NCBI RefSeq assembly: GCF_001571045.1
Contig: NZ_BCSV01000004.1
Span: forward strand, 248,001-312,000
Direction: 5' to 3'
Source: Curtobacterium ammoniigenes NBRC 101786
GTDB taxonomy: Bacteria > Actinomycetota > Actinomycetes > Actinomycetales > Microbacteriaceae
DNA length: 64,000 nt
The position numbers and the translations under genes were made by a program. Shown in pieces: positions 44,667-52,871 of this stretch (its first letter is position 1; the number at the start of each line of letters is the position of its first letter). The notes under the pieces are model-generated. The model did not search any database and had not been told where the DNA came from. It worked only from the letters and a program-made list of their open reading frames with translations.

Positions 44667-45542
44667 ATGACCGCTGACAGCGCGCATGAGCTGCTCGCTC
44701 CAGAGACCGGGATGGGCGCCGTGACGCTCCGAGTCGCCGACCTCGATGCGATGACCGCGTACTACCGGGATGCCGTCACCCTGCAGGTCCTCGATCAGCG
44801 CGGCGACGCAACCGTCCTCGGGCGCGCCGGGACGCCGCTCGTGGTCCTCGAGCACGCCCCGGAATTGCGTCACGCCGGGCCGCGAGACGCGGGCCTCTTT
44901 CACACCGCGATCCTGTTCCCTACGCAAGAGGACCTCGCCGCCGCGGTCTACTCCGTCGCGTCGCGATACCCGACGAGTTTCACCGGGAGCGCAGACCACC
45001 TCGTCAGCAAAGCCTTCTATTTCACCGACATCGAAGGCAACGGGGTCGAGCTCTACTGGGACCGCGCCCGGACGGAATGGAGCTGGGTGCACGGCCGAGT
45101 CGAGATGGCGACCCTGGCGCTCGACCCGAACGCGTTCCTCCGCGAGCACCTGACGGAGGCTGCCATCACCAAGGCGCATGCGGCCGGCGCGCTGGTCGGC
45201 CATGTGCACCTCAGCGTCGGCGACATCGCGACCGCCCGCCACTTCTACGTCGATGAGCTCGGGTTCGCGACGACGGTCGAGCTCGGGCCACAGGCGCTCT
45301 TCGTCAGCGCAGGTGGATACCACCACCACATGGCGATGAACACGTGGCGGAGCGCCGGCGCGGGGCGACGCCAGCAGACGCTCGGTCTCGGACTCGTCCG
45401 AATCGCGCTCCCGACGCAGGACGATCTCGGCGCCCTCGATGAGCGCCTCCGGCACTACGGAGTCGCCACGCGGAACGACGGCGCGACGCTCGCGTTCGAA
45501 GATCCGTGGAACAACCGCATCGAGGTGGCCCCGCGTCCGTAG
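44667..45542 (+). CDS. two-domain VOC protein, catechol-2,3-dioxygenase-like (CatE type)
   Basis: A 291-aa protein made of two VOC modules: VTLRVADLDAMTAYYRDAVTL (about 18-38) and VGHVHLSVGDIATARHFYVD (about 174). FTDIEGNGVELYWDR has the metal-binding Glu after module one, with YHHHMAMNTW and FEDPWNNRIEV in module two. Relatives in Bacillus (CatE) break down catechol under quinone stress. GGAGG lies 7-8 nt before the ATG. The MarR-type palindrome upstream fits quinone-responsive control. Confidence 0.88.
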   Translation: MTADSAHELLAPETGMGAVTLRVADLDAMTAYYRDAVTLQVLDQRGDATVLGRAGTPLVVLEHAPELRHAGPRDAGLFHTAILFPTQEDLAAAVYSVASRYPTSFTGSADHLVSKAFYFTDIEGNGVELYWDRARTEWSWVHGRVEMATLALDPNAFLREHLTEAAITKAHAAGALVGHVHLSVGDIATARHFYVDELGFATTVELGPQALFVSAGGYHHHMAMNTWRSAGAGRRQQTLGLGLVRIALPTQDDLGALDERLRHYGVATRNDGATLAFEDPWNNRIEVAPRP

Positions 45543-45551
45543 GCTGGCGCG

Positions 45552-46814
45552 ATGGAGACCGATGTTCTGATCGTGGGCGGTGGCCCGGTCGGGGTGTTCC
45601 TCGCCAGCCTCCTCGCGAGCCAGGGAATCGACGTCCGCGTTTGGGAGCGGCGTCTCGCGGAGCCGAGCGCTTCGCGCGCGATCGGCATCCACGCCCCCTC
45701 GCTGGCGGCGTTCGCACAGATCGGGGCGGAGCAGTCGGTGCTGGCGCAGGGCGTGCGCGTTCGCGAGGGGATCGCGACGAGCAGGGGGCTCGTGCTCGGG
45801 CGGCTTCGATTCGATCGTGCGTCCGACGAGCATCCGTATGTCGTCACGCTCGAGCAGTGGAAGACCGAGGCAATCCTCCGCACGCGGCTGGCGGCGGTCG
45901 CCCCGGACGCGCTCTCCGTGGGGACGACGTTTCGAGGCATGTCGGGCACCGCGGACCGAGACGCGCTCCTCGCGCACGGCACAATCGCTGGCGGTGAGCC
46001 GATCAGCATTCGTGCCCGCTTCGTCGTCGGCGCGGATGGTCCTCGGAGCGCCGTGCGCGCCGCCATGGGCGTCGGCTGGCGCGGGCGAACCCTGGCACCG
46101 CAGTACATCATGGGCGACTTCGCCGACCCCGACGCGCAGACACCTGGCACACGTGCGGTTCACCACGCAGACGGAGAGGGGCCGGCCGCAGAGCACCGAC
46201 CGCGTCCGGCGATCATCGACATCGGCCCCGAGGGTCTCGTCGAATCATTCCCGCTCCCCGAAGGTCGGCGTCGGTACGTCGCGCTCCTCCGCAACACCGC
46301 CCGGTCCGGCCCCGCGGAGCCGCCGGCAGCATCCGCGATCGAACCCGCGGGGACCCTGTCTCCAACCGCGGCGGCAGAGCTCGCCGCGATCGTGCAGCAT
46401 CGAACGGGAACGCGCGTGAACGCGGACACCGCTTCGATGACGAGCGGCTTTCAGGTGCGGCAGTTCCGCAGTGCTCGCATCGGTGTCGGCCGGGCTGTGC
46501 TCATCGGCGATGCCGCCCACGAGTTCAGTCCCTTCGGCGGACTCGGAATGAACGTCGGTTGGCTCGACGCCGCGGCACTCGCCCCGCTGCTTTCCTCGGC
46601 GATCCGCGAGGGGTCATCCGGACCGTGGCCCGTCTGGGCGGCCGCCCGATCCCGGATCGCCCGCATCGCCACCCTGCAGTCGCGCGCGAACATGATGCTC
46701 GGCCTTCGTTCCGCCCCGGGCACGCAAGCCGCTCGGGAGGCGCTCATCCGTTCCGTGCTCGCCCTCCCGACCGCGCACACCCTGGCCCGCATGTACGCGA
46801 TGGGATGGGTCTGA
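45552..46814 (+). CDS. FAD-dependent aromatic monooxygenase
   Basis: A 420-aa flavoprotein hydroxylase of the PheA/TfdB group. VLIVGGGPVGVFLASLLASQ (about 5-24) binds FAD, FVVGADGPRSAVRAAMG (about 157) is the DG motif and AVLIGDAAHEFSPFGGLGMN (about 316) the GD motif. It hydroxylates phenolic or quinone substrates with NAD(P)H. TAGGCT (45540-45545), made partly from the preceding gene's stop codon, ends 6 nt before the ATG. Nearness to the CatE-like gene and UbiA suggests aromatic or quinone metabolism, by inference. Confidence 0.88.
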   Translation: METDVLIVGGGPVGVFLASLLASQGIDVRVWERRLAEPSASRAIGIHAPSLAAFAQIGAEQSVLAQGVRVREGIATSRGLVLGRLRFDRASDEHPYVVTLEQWKTEAILRTRLAAVAPDALSVGTTFRGMSGTADRDALLAHGTIAGGEPISIRARFVVGADGPRSAVRAAMGVGWRGRTLAPQYIMGDFADPDAQTPGTRAVHHADGEGPAAEHRPRPAIIDIGPEGLVESFPLPEGRRRYVALLRNTARSGPAEPPAASAIEPAGTLSPTAAAELAAIVQHRTGTRVNADTASMTSGFQVRQFRSARIGVGRAVLIGDAAHEFSPFGGLGMNVGWLDAAALAPLLSSAIREGSSGPWPVWAAARSRIARIATLQSRANMMLGLRSAPGTQAAREALIRSVLALPTAHTLARMYAMGWV

Positions 46815-46826
46815 CCGAAGCGGCCG

Positions 46827-47681
46827 CTATGCGACGAGCTGCGCGCCGGCGAGCGCGAGCTCGATGACGAGCACCAGGGACGCCGTGATCACGAGCCGGA
46901 ACAGCAGTCGGCTCGACGAGCCGCGGATCACGAGCGCGACCCCGACGGCGGCGATCGCGACGACCACCGCGGTAGCGACGACGGCAAGGGCAGTGCCAGC
47001 GCCGTGCACGGCTCGCGGGCCAGCGAGCTGACCGAGGAGCACGAGCACTCCGCCGACCACAAGCGCACCGAAGGCGAGGACGCCAGCTCCACGGAACCCC
47101 AATCGATGCGGGAATCCACGCACGCCCGTCGCGCGGTCGTCTTCGAGATCGGGCAGCACATTGGAGCAATGGATCGCGACACCGAAGACTGCACCGGTCG
47201 CGATCCCCCACCACGCTGGCAGCTGCCCGGGCGCATCGGCCGACACCGCCACGACCGGCAAGAGACCGAACGCCACCACGAACGGGAGGATCGACCACAC
47301 TGTCCGCTTGAGGCCTGCGTCATACGCCCACCCCGATCCGACCAGCACGAGGTGCGCGATCGCGGCGACGGGCCCGAGCGCCGCCGAGAGCATGAGCGCC
47401 GATGCGGCCGTCCCGAATGCCGCGGCGCGGACGGTCGAAGCGGGGATATCTCCTCGGGCGATGGGCTTGTCTCGCCGGCCGACCGCCGTGTCCCTGCCTG
47501 CATCGATCCAGTCGTTCGCGAGACCGATCGACAGCTGTCCGGCGAGCACGGCGACGGCGACGATCAGCACGACGAGCGGCGGCCGACCGACTGCCGACGC
47601 GATCACGATCGCGAGAACCGTCACGACGACCGTCGGTCCGGGATGCGACGACGCGAACAGCAGCCGCAGCCTCGGGATCAT
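46827..47681 (-). CDS. UbiA-family prenyltransferase
   Basis: A 284-aa membrane enzyme with about eight helices. LANDWIDAGRDTAVGRRDKP (about 53) is the NDxxDxxxD prenyl-diphosphate/Mg site and VLPDLEDDRATGVRGFPHRL (about 173) the second Asp motif. It transfers a prenyl chain to an aromatic or polyketide acceptor; the acceptor is unknown. TAGGCT (47693-47688, minus strand) ends 6 nt before the ATG. Convergent with the FAD monooxygenase gene. Confidence 0.9.
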   Translation of the reverse strand: MIPRLRLLFASSHPGPTVVVTVLAIVIASAVGRPPLVVLIVAVAVLAGQLSIGLANDWIDAGRDTAVGRRDKPIARGDIPASTVRAAAFGTAASALMLSAALGPVAAIAHLVLVGSGWAYDAGLKRTVWSILPFVVAFGLLPVVAVSADAPGQLPAWWGIATGAVFGVAIHCSNVLPDLEDDRATGVRGFPHRLGFRGAGVLAFGALVVGGVLVLLGQLAGPRAVHGAGTALAVVATAVVVAIAAVGVALVIRGSSSRLLFRLVITASLVLVIELALAGAQLVA

Positions 47682-47707
47682 CGCCTCAGCCTAGGGATCT
47701 GCTCCTG

Positions 47708-48331
47708 TCAGCTTCGCGCCGCGTCGACGACGAGCATGCATTTCTCCCCGAAGGTCGCCTGCATCAGCGCGGTCGCATCGGGGTCGGCGCCGAAGACATC
47801 AGGCATGCGGATGCCGAGCAGCACCCCGAACAGCATCCCACTGCCGAGAAAGCGGTTGATCTCGTCGTCGTTCGCGCCGGCCTCGTGCACGAGGAACCGA
47901 TAGATCTCGAGGAACCCGGCTCGGGCAGCTGCTCCGATCGCCGGCTCCTCGCCGGAGACGAAGGCCTGCAACAGCACGGTGTGCAGTCCGCGCGTCGTTG
48001 CGAGGTCGATGAAGGCCGCACCGACGGCGTAGCGCCGCTCATCTGGTGACGCACCCCGAGCCTCCGCGGCCGCAAGTGCGGTTCGGAACGCCTCGAGAAG
48101 TGTTTGCAGCGCGTCGTCGAGCACCTCGAGGAAGAGCGATTCTTTCGACCCGAACATACGGACGACGTACGGCTGCGAGACGCCCGCGGCAGCCGCGATC
48201 TGATCGGTGGTGGCCCCGTAGTAGCCGCGCTTCCCGAAGACCTCGCGCGCCGATTCGAGGATGAGCAGCCGTCGCTCCGATGCAGGCATCCGCCCGGAAC
48301 CGGCAGGAGGTGCGACTTCTTTCGTGCTCAT
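47708..48331 (-). CDS. TetR-family repressor of the divergent DHA2 exporter
   Basis: A 207-aa regulator. The N-terminal helix-turn-helix is REVFGKRGYYGATTDQIAAA then AGVSQPYVVRMFGSKESLF (about 27-65); the C-terminal ligand domain is all-helical. TACCCT (48344-48339, minus strand) ends 7 nt before the ATG. It sits back to back with the MFS gene across a palindrome-rich gap, the standard layout of an exporter and its ligand-released repressor. Confidence 0.92.
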   Translation of the reverse strand: MSTKEVAPPAGSGRMPASERRLLILESAREVFGKRGYYGATTDQIAAAAGVSQPYVVRMFGSKESLFLEVLDDALQTLLEAFRTALAAAEARGASPDERRYAVGAAFIDLATTRGLHTVLLQAFVSGEEPAIGAAARAGFLEIYRFLVHEAGANDDEINRFLGSGMLFGVLLGIRMPDVFGADPDATALMQATFGEKCMLVVDAARS

Positions 48332-48333
48332 GG

Positions 48334-48380
48334 TTGACAGGGTATCAACCGATTACTAGCGTACGTAATCATCCGATTAC
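48334..48380 (+). promoter_or_regulatory. DHA2 exporter promoter overlapping TetR operators
   Basis: TTGACA (48334-48339), 17 bp, TAGCGT (48357-48362) is a near-consensus promoter reading toward the exporter. GATTAC (48351-48356), GTAATC (48365-48370) and GATTAC (48375-48380) give two overlapping inverted repeats covering the -10 and start site, so bound TetR would block both divergent promoters. Confidence 0.82.
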
Positions 48381-48424
48381 AACCACGGGTGCCACTCCGG
48401 TCGACCGACACGAAAGGCCGCATC

Positions 48425-49870
48425 ATGACCTCGATGACAACGGAGCCGACGGCTGGGCGCGTCGCCCGCCAGGCTGTTCCCACTCCGCCCGCGACCAAGC
48501 GCCGGAGACCGATCTGGCTCGCGATCACGGCTGCCTCGCTGCCGATGTTCATGGCAACCCTCGACAACCTGATCGTCACAAGTGCGCTTCCCGTGATCCA
48601 CGCGCACCTCGGCTCGACGGTCGAGAGCCTGCAGTGGATCACCAACGCCTACACGCTGACGTTCGCAGCGCTCATGCTCCTCGCAGTCAGCCTCGGCGAT
48701 CGGATCGGGCGCCGGAGCGTCTTCCTCGTGGGAATCGCGGTATTCACCGTGGCGAGCGCCCTTGCGGCACTGAGCACCACAACGGGGGCGCTCATCCTCT
48801 GGCGCGCGGTCGAAGGTGTGGGCGCGGCGGCCATCATGCCGCTGTCGCTCACGCTGCTCGTCGGCAGCGTCCCGACCGCCTTTCGGACGGCTGCGATCGG
48901 GATCTGGTCCGGCGTCTCAGGACTCGGTGTTGCGCTCGGTCCGCTCATCGGCGGCGCCGTCGTCCAGGGGTGGAGTTGGGAGGCGATCTTCTGGTTGAAC
49001 GTCCCCGTCGGGCTCGTCGCGGTGCCGCTGGCACTGATCGCGCTGCCGAACTCGTTCGGAGCGCGCGTGCGCGCCGACTTCGTCGGGGTGCTCCTCGCCG
49101 GAGCAGGGGTCCTCGGCGTCGTGTTCGGGATCGTGCGCGGCAACGACCTCGGCTGGTCGAGCGTGCAAGTCGTCGGCAGCCTCATCGCTGGCGGCCTTCT
49201 GCTCGCAGCGTTCATCTTCTGGGAGGCTCGCACGCCCGCGCCGCTCCTGCCGCTGAGATTCTTCCGCGACCGGTCGTTCTCGCTCGCGAACCTGGTCGCG
49301 ATGACCTTCAGCTTCGGCTCGTTCGGTGCAGTGTTCATCCTGATTCAGTTCCTGCAGGTCGTGGAGGGCAAGACACCCCTGCAGGCGGGCGAATGGACGA
49401 TGCCGTGGACGCTCGCACCAATGGTGATCGCGCCGATCGCCGGCGCCATTGCGCCCCGAATCGGCACACGAGCGCTCATCGCCTCTGGGCTCGCACTCCT
49501 CGCAGGGGGGTTGTTCTGGATCGCTGCGGCGATGAGCCGCGATACGACGTTCCTCGCGCTGCTCGGTCCGTTCCTCATGGCGGGGATCGGCATGGGGCTA
49601 GTGTTCGCGCCCATGTCGACAGCGGTGCTTGCACACATGGCTCCGGACGACCACGCAAAAGCATCGGGAACGAACAGCACGCTGCGTGAGATCGGCACCG
49701 CGCTCGGGATCGCCGTGCTCACCGCAGTCTTCACGGGAGCGGGAGGCCAACTCACCCCCGTCGGCTACGTCGCGGCAGCCCAGCCCGCCGTGGTGGTCGG
49801 AGCCGCAGTGGTGGCGGCGTCAGCGATCACCGCACTGTTCCTCCCCGCTGGCCGTAGCGTTACCTCATGA
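48425..49870 (+). CDS. DHA2-family (EmrB/QacA) MFS exporter
   Basis: A 481-aa transporter with about 14 helices. ASLPMFMATLDNLIVTSALP (about 38) is the helix-1 DHA2 motif (LDxTIVNVALP type), SLQWITNAYTLTFAALML follows in helix 2, and SLGDRIGRRSVFLVG is loop 2. Likely multidrug efflux under control of the divergent TetR. Start at ATG 48425 with GAAAGGCC upstream. Its TGA overlaps the acetyltransferase ATG. Confidence 0.92.
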   Translation: MTSMTTEPTAGRVARQAVPTPPATKRRRPIWLAITAASLPMFMATLDNLIVTSALPVIHAHLGSTVESLQWITNAYTLTFAALMLLAVSLGDRIGRRSVFLVGIAVFTVASALAALSTTTGALILWRAVEGVGAAAIMPLSLTLLVGSVPTAFRTAAIGIWSGVSGLGVALGPLIGGAVVQGWSWEAIFWLNVPVGLVAVPLALIALPNSFGARVRADFVGVLLAGAGVLGVVFGIVRGNDLGWSSVQVVGSLIAGGLLLAAFIFWEARTPAPLLPLRFFRDRSFSLANLVAMTFSFGSFGAVFILIQFLQVVEGKTPLQAGEWTMPWTLAPMVIAPIAGAIAPRIGTRALIASGLALLAGGLFWIAAAMSRDTTFLALLGPFLMAGIGMGLVFAPMSTAVLAHMAPDDHAKASGTNSTLREIGTALGIAVLTAVFTGAGGQLTPVGYVAAAQPAVVVGAAVVAASAITALFLPAGRSVTS

Positions 49871-50388
49871 GCGTTGCTCCGGAGATACGCACGCCCGCCG
49901 CGGGCGACGTGGACGCGATTGCGAGCCTCCACGTCGCTTCCTGGCAGGAGACGTACCGGGGACTCATCGACGACAGCGTGCTCGATGACCCGACCTTCAT
50001 CGACCGGCGACGACGCTACTGGGCCACGGTGACAAGCAGCACGTCGTCGTCACTTCGCGCGCGCATCGCAATCGACGCGGGCTCGATCGTCGGAATCGCA
50101 CTGGCGGGATCGCCACGAGACGCCGACGCGACCTGGGATATGGAGCTCTTCGTGCTCTACACGGACACGCGGGTTCACGGAACGGGAATCGGAGCCGCAC
50201 TCCTGAATGCGGCCGTCCCTGAGGCCTGTTCCGCGTCGCTGTGGGTCGCCGATCCGAATCCACGGGCACAGGCGTTCTACCGGAAGCACGGTTTCGCGGT
50301 CGACGGCGTCACGAAGTTCGACGGCGTTCAGGAGATCCGGATGGTGCGCCGACCATCGGGTGGGCCACACCGAGCGTCGGTTCGGTGA
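49867..50388 (+). CDS. GNAT-family N-acetyltransferase
   Basis: A 173-aa acetyltransferase. ASLHVASWQETYRGLIDDSV (about 19-38) is the N-terminal GNAT helix and LFVLYTDTRVHGTGIGAALL (about 97) the acetyl-CoA loop (RxxGxG/A), followed by LWVADPNPRAQAFYRKHGF. Substrate unknown. It overlaps the exporter stop (ATGA), but TAGCGT (49855-49860) ends 6 nt before this ATG, so it may also be transcribed on its own as a leaderless message. Confidence 0.88.
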   Translation: MSVAPEIRTPAAGDVDAIASLHVASWQETYRGLIDDSVLDDPTFIDRRRRYWATVTSSTSSSLRARIAIDAGSIVGIALAGSPRDADATWDMELFVLYTDTRVHGTGIGAALLNAAVPEACSASLWVADPNPRAQAFYRKHGFAVDGVTKFDGVQEIRMVRRPSGGPHRASVR

Positions 50389-50405
50389 GCGCACGGACGC
50401 CGCAC

Positions 50406-51032
50406 TCACCCCGCCGCGAACGCCTGCAGCGCGCGCTCGTACCGTGCTGGGTCGTTGCGCGTTTCGTCCGTCACGAGCAGTGCATGGTCACCGATGCTGC
50501 GTGTGGCGTCTCCCTTGCACGGCACGACGATGATCGTGGTGAGGCCGGAACGCCAGGCAGGCACGAGCGCTTCCAGTGCCGTCCGCTCTCGGTCGCTCCG
50601 TTCACGCCGGACCTCAGCAATGATCTGGTGAAGCCACTCGCTGTATTCCGGTGTCAGTATGGCCTCGGGAAACTGATCCCGCCAGGTTGGCCCGATGAGT
50701 TCGGCGAGCAACAATGCACGCTCGTCCTCACCGAGTTGCTCGTTGAGGAAACGAGATATCGCGCGATCGCGAGGCGTTGCCTGGTGGACGAGTTGCGCCT
50801 CCCAAAGGGCGGGCCACACCGCGGCGAACTGCTCACGGTCAACGGCGACGGTGTGCTCGAGGGCCGCCGTGCCAGTTGACCGGCGCAGGGGCGGAGGATC
50901 CTCCCGTGATGTCGGCAACTCGTATCGTTCCCGCAACCAGAGCAATTGCAGCAGTTCGTCCGACGTGTTCTCGACCCGGATGACCATGTCAGGTGGCCAT
51001 GGGTTGTTGGGATTTCGACTCGTGGAGAACAT
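50406..51032 (-). CDS. protein of unknown function
   Basis: A 208-aa soluble protein that I do not recognise. It opens MFSTSRNPNNPWPPDMVIRV, contains LLWLRERYELP and a helical middle (RFLNEQLGEDERALLLAELI), then EALVPAWRSGLTTIIVVPC and ends with GDHALLVTDETRNDPARYER. Composition is normal for the genome. GAGAGGGG lies about 7 nt before the ATG. Divergent from the DUF2087 gene. Confidence 0.65.
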   Translation of the reverse strand: MFSTSRNPNNPWPPDMVIRVENTSDELLQLLWLRERYELPTSREDPPPLRRSTGTAALEHTVAVDREQFAAVWPALWEAQLVHQATPRDRAISRFLNEQLGEDERALLLAELIGPTWRDQFPEAILTPEYSEWLHQIIAEVRRERSDRERTALEALVPAWRSGLTTIIVVPCKGDATRSIGDHALLVTDETRNDPARYERALQAFAAG

Positions 51033-51107
51033 GGGCCGCCCCTCTCGACGATCGGCACGCTAGCAGGCGCAGTCGCGCCGACGGGCTGCATGGCGGAAAC
51101 TGACCGC

Positions 51108-51620
51108 ATGACCGATGCGAACGCTCCCTCGCCGCAGTCCTGGCGCGCAGTCATCGCGGCGCTCGCGAACGACGACCTCCGGACCGAGTACGCCCGCCTT
51201 GTGCTGCATGGGGAGCCTTCCAGCCCGAAGCGTGCGGACCAGCTCCTGCGCGCCGGACTCGCGGAATCGGACGGCAAACGAATCGTTCCAGCGAACGCGG
51301 CACTCAGGGCAATGCTCGCCAGCCGTGATCCATCCACGGAACGGCCGCAGCGTGGGCCGCAACGGTTCCTTCGGCCCGACGGTCGGATCGATCGCTACCC
51401 GGCGCAGTTCGACGACCGCGTTGCGCTCCTCCAATTCGTCGCAGAAGAGACGTTCGCGCCCGGCGAGCACCTCGACGAGCGCGAGCTCAACAACCGACTC
51501 CAACGGTTCGACGACGACGTCGCACTGCTCCGGCGGTATCTCATCGACTACGGCATCGCCCAGCGCGCGGCGAACGGCGCGGACTATCGGGTGCGGGCCG
51601 CCGAGGCGGCGGCGCCGTAA
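51108..51620 (+). CDS. DUF2087-domain protein
   Basis: A 170-aa protein. The first 75 residues form a winged-helix-like segment (WRAVIAALANDDLRTEYARL and ADQLLRAGLAESDGKRI), followed by the DUF2087 domain: RFLRPDGRIDRYPAQFDDRV and FAPGEHLDERELNNRLQRFD, closing DDVALLRRYLIDYGIAQR. The family is found fused to or beside transcription regulators; biochemical role unknown. An ATG at 51090 is an alternative start; neither has a clear ribosome site. Confidence 0.82.
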   Translation: MTDANAPSPQSWRAVIAALANDDLRTEYARLVLHGEPSSPKRADQLLRAGLAESDGKRIVPANAALRAMLASRDPSTERPQRGPQRFLRPDGRIDRYPAQFDDRVALLQFVAEETFAPGEHLDERELNNRLQRFDDDVALLRRYLIDYGIAQRAANGADYRVRAAEAAAP

Positions 51621-51694
51621 CGGCCGAAGGGGCCCTCGCCGGCCCGACCCCGTGATACGTGCTCTTTTTCGTGGGGGCGGAGGTAGGCACAGTC

Positions 51695-51906
51695 ATGGGT
51701 GATCCTTTCGCTTGCTTCGAGGTTGCCATTGCAGTACCCGCTGCCAGCGACAAGTCGGGGTCGTGCGGCACGTAACGCCCGTTACGCAAGGGAACCTCGA
51801 CACGGGCACCGGCTCGAACTACGTCACCGCCTATATCACCGCATATGGGCCGCTCTACGACTGCGTGAGTTCGCCTCTCCTGGAAGAGGACGTGTACGTC
51901 TACTAG
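51695..51906 (+). other. small unrecognised ORF pair, possibly one frameshifted gene
   Basis: ATG at 51695, with GGAGG 11 nt upstream, opens a frame MGDPFACFEVAIAVPAASDK that stops at 51775. The overlapping next frame continues to 51906 as VTPVTQGNLDTGTGSNYVTA, then YITAYGPLYDCV and LLEEDVYVY. Joined by a single base shift between about 51712 and 51775 they give a roughly 70-aa peptide rich in Tyr, Thr and Gly with three Cys. The gene-free stretch 51621-51966 otherwise shows nothing. It directly precedes the 177-aa unknown gene, so it could be a leader, precursor peptide or remnant. Confidence 0.4.
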
Positions 51907-51966
51907 CCACAAGTGGGGTCGGGCAGGGGAGACCAACGATGCGTCTCCCCAGCGGGAGGAAAGCAG

Positions 51967-52500
51967 ATGAAGTCAACACGTGGTCGCGGTCCTGATGACT
52001 TGACGCGCTATTTCCTTTTGCAGCCGCTGGATGTTGCGCGCAATGCAGCCGATCGTGTTACCGCAAAGGTCATTGAGAACGCGGGTACCGGTGAACTTCT
52101 CGATCGGCCGGGGCTCGAAGTCCTGCGCATAGCATTGAAAGCAGAGTTGCCCAAGCGTTCGAGTGGTGGTCTCCTAGATTTCGCGGGCGAGGTTGCTGGA
52201 ACAGCACACGCTATCGCTACAGTGGAATGGCGGAATGCCGGACATAAACCGCGGGACGTGCCTGAGGTCGGCCCGTCGGCTTTGGCGGGCGCCGTTCTGG
52301 TCCACTTTCATGGTTCTCCTGATTCCGAAGCAGCTCGGATACTCGCGAACACGTGGCGGATGCACGCGACCATGTACGGCGGAACGATATTCCGGCCGCG
52401 GTTTCCGTCGAAGGATGAACTGCGGCGCTGGTCGGAGCTAGGGCGCGAGCACCAGCAAGCGCTCTACTCGTATTGGCAGGAGATGCAGCGCGCTTCGTAA
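51967..52500 (+). CDS. protein of unknown function in an accessory patch
   Basis: A 177-aa soluble, mostly helical protein; no family recognised. Segments: DDLTRYFLLQPLDVARNAAD, LDRPGLEVLRIALKAELPKR, AGTAHAIATVEWRNAGHKPR and a basic/aromatic C-terminus ending YSYWQEMQRAS. The ribosome site GGGAGGAAAG 4-5 nt before the ATG is one of the best in the window. GC content is visibly lower than in neighbouring genes, suggesting recent acquisition. It follows the small ORF pair by 60 bp and is followed by a hairpin and a hydrolase remnant. Confidence 0.72.
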   Translation: MKSTRGRGPDDLTRYFLLQPLDVARNAADRVTAKVIENAGTGELLDRPGLEVLRIALKAELPKRSSGGLLDFAGEVAGTAHAIATVEWRNAGHKPRDVPEVGPSALAGAVLVHFHGSPDSEAARILANTWRMHATMYGGTIFRPRFPSKDELRRWSELGREHQQALYSYWQEMQRAS

Positions 52501-52652
52501 CCAAACCGGAAAGGAGCCCGCGACGACTCCGTTCCGGGTTCTTCCCCAGCCGAGGCTCAGGCCGTAGGACCCGCTGCCGGTTGACCTGAAGTCCGCGCAC
52601 GCGCAATCGGCCGCGGCGGTCGCCGCTCCCACTCAAAGGCGAGCACAAGGAA

Positions 52653-52689
52653 CGCCCGCCAGACCTCAGGGGGGTGGGCCTGACGGGCG
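52653..52689. terminator. probable terminator hairpin
   Basis: CGCCCGCCAG (52653-52662) pairs with CTGACGGGCG (52680-52689) with one mismatch. It lies between the unknown 177-aa gene and the hydrolase remnant; 52501-52652 otherwise shows no gene. Confidence 0.5.
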
Positions 52690-52704
52690 CTCTCTGCGGA
52701 CCGT

Positions 52705-52865
52705 GGTGGGTTCCGCCCACGCGCCTTGTCACCGATGCTGCAGGCCGGGTTCGAGTCCGGGGCTTTCGCGGCGACTACACCGCCAGCGTCGACGGGTCGG
52801 AGGCGCATCTCACCCTGGGCACGGAACCGAACGACGTGCGCCTGGTCGCGGCCGCGACGGCGTAA
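52705..52865 (+). pseudogene. 3' remnant of a glycoside hydrolase (GH10-like C-terminal module)
   Basis: The frame reads PPTRLVTDAAGRVRVRGFRG, then DYTASVDG and a short strand-rich tail to a TAA. The pattern TDxxGxVxVRGFRGDY is the closing beta module of actinobacterial GH10 xylanase-type and similar hydrolases. Only about 50 residues remain and there is no start or catalytic domain, so the 5' part has been lost or replaced, perhaps when the neighbouring accessory genes arrived. Family assignment is from memory of the motif. Confidence 0.5.
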
Positions 52866-52871
52866 GGCGTC

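Noticed and set aside
51541-51936. 131-aa minus-strand frame
   Set aside because: Overlaps the DUF2087 end and the small ORF pair, is Pro/Arg-rich without motifs, and has a weaker start than the plus-strand ATG at 51695.
52740-52765. tRNA-like T-arm GGTTCGAGTCC
   Set aside because: No acceptor, D or anticodon arms fit around it, and the bases lie in frame within the hydrolase remnant (GRVRVRGFRG).
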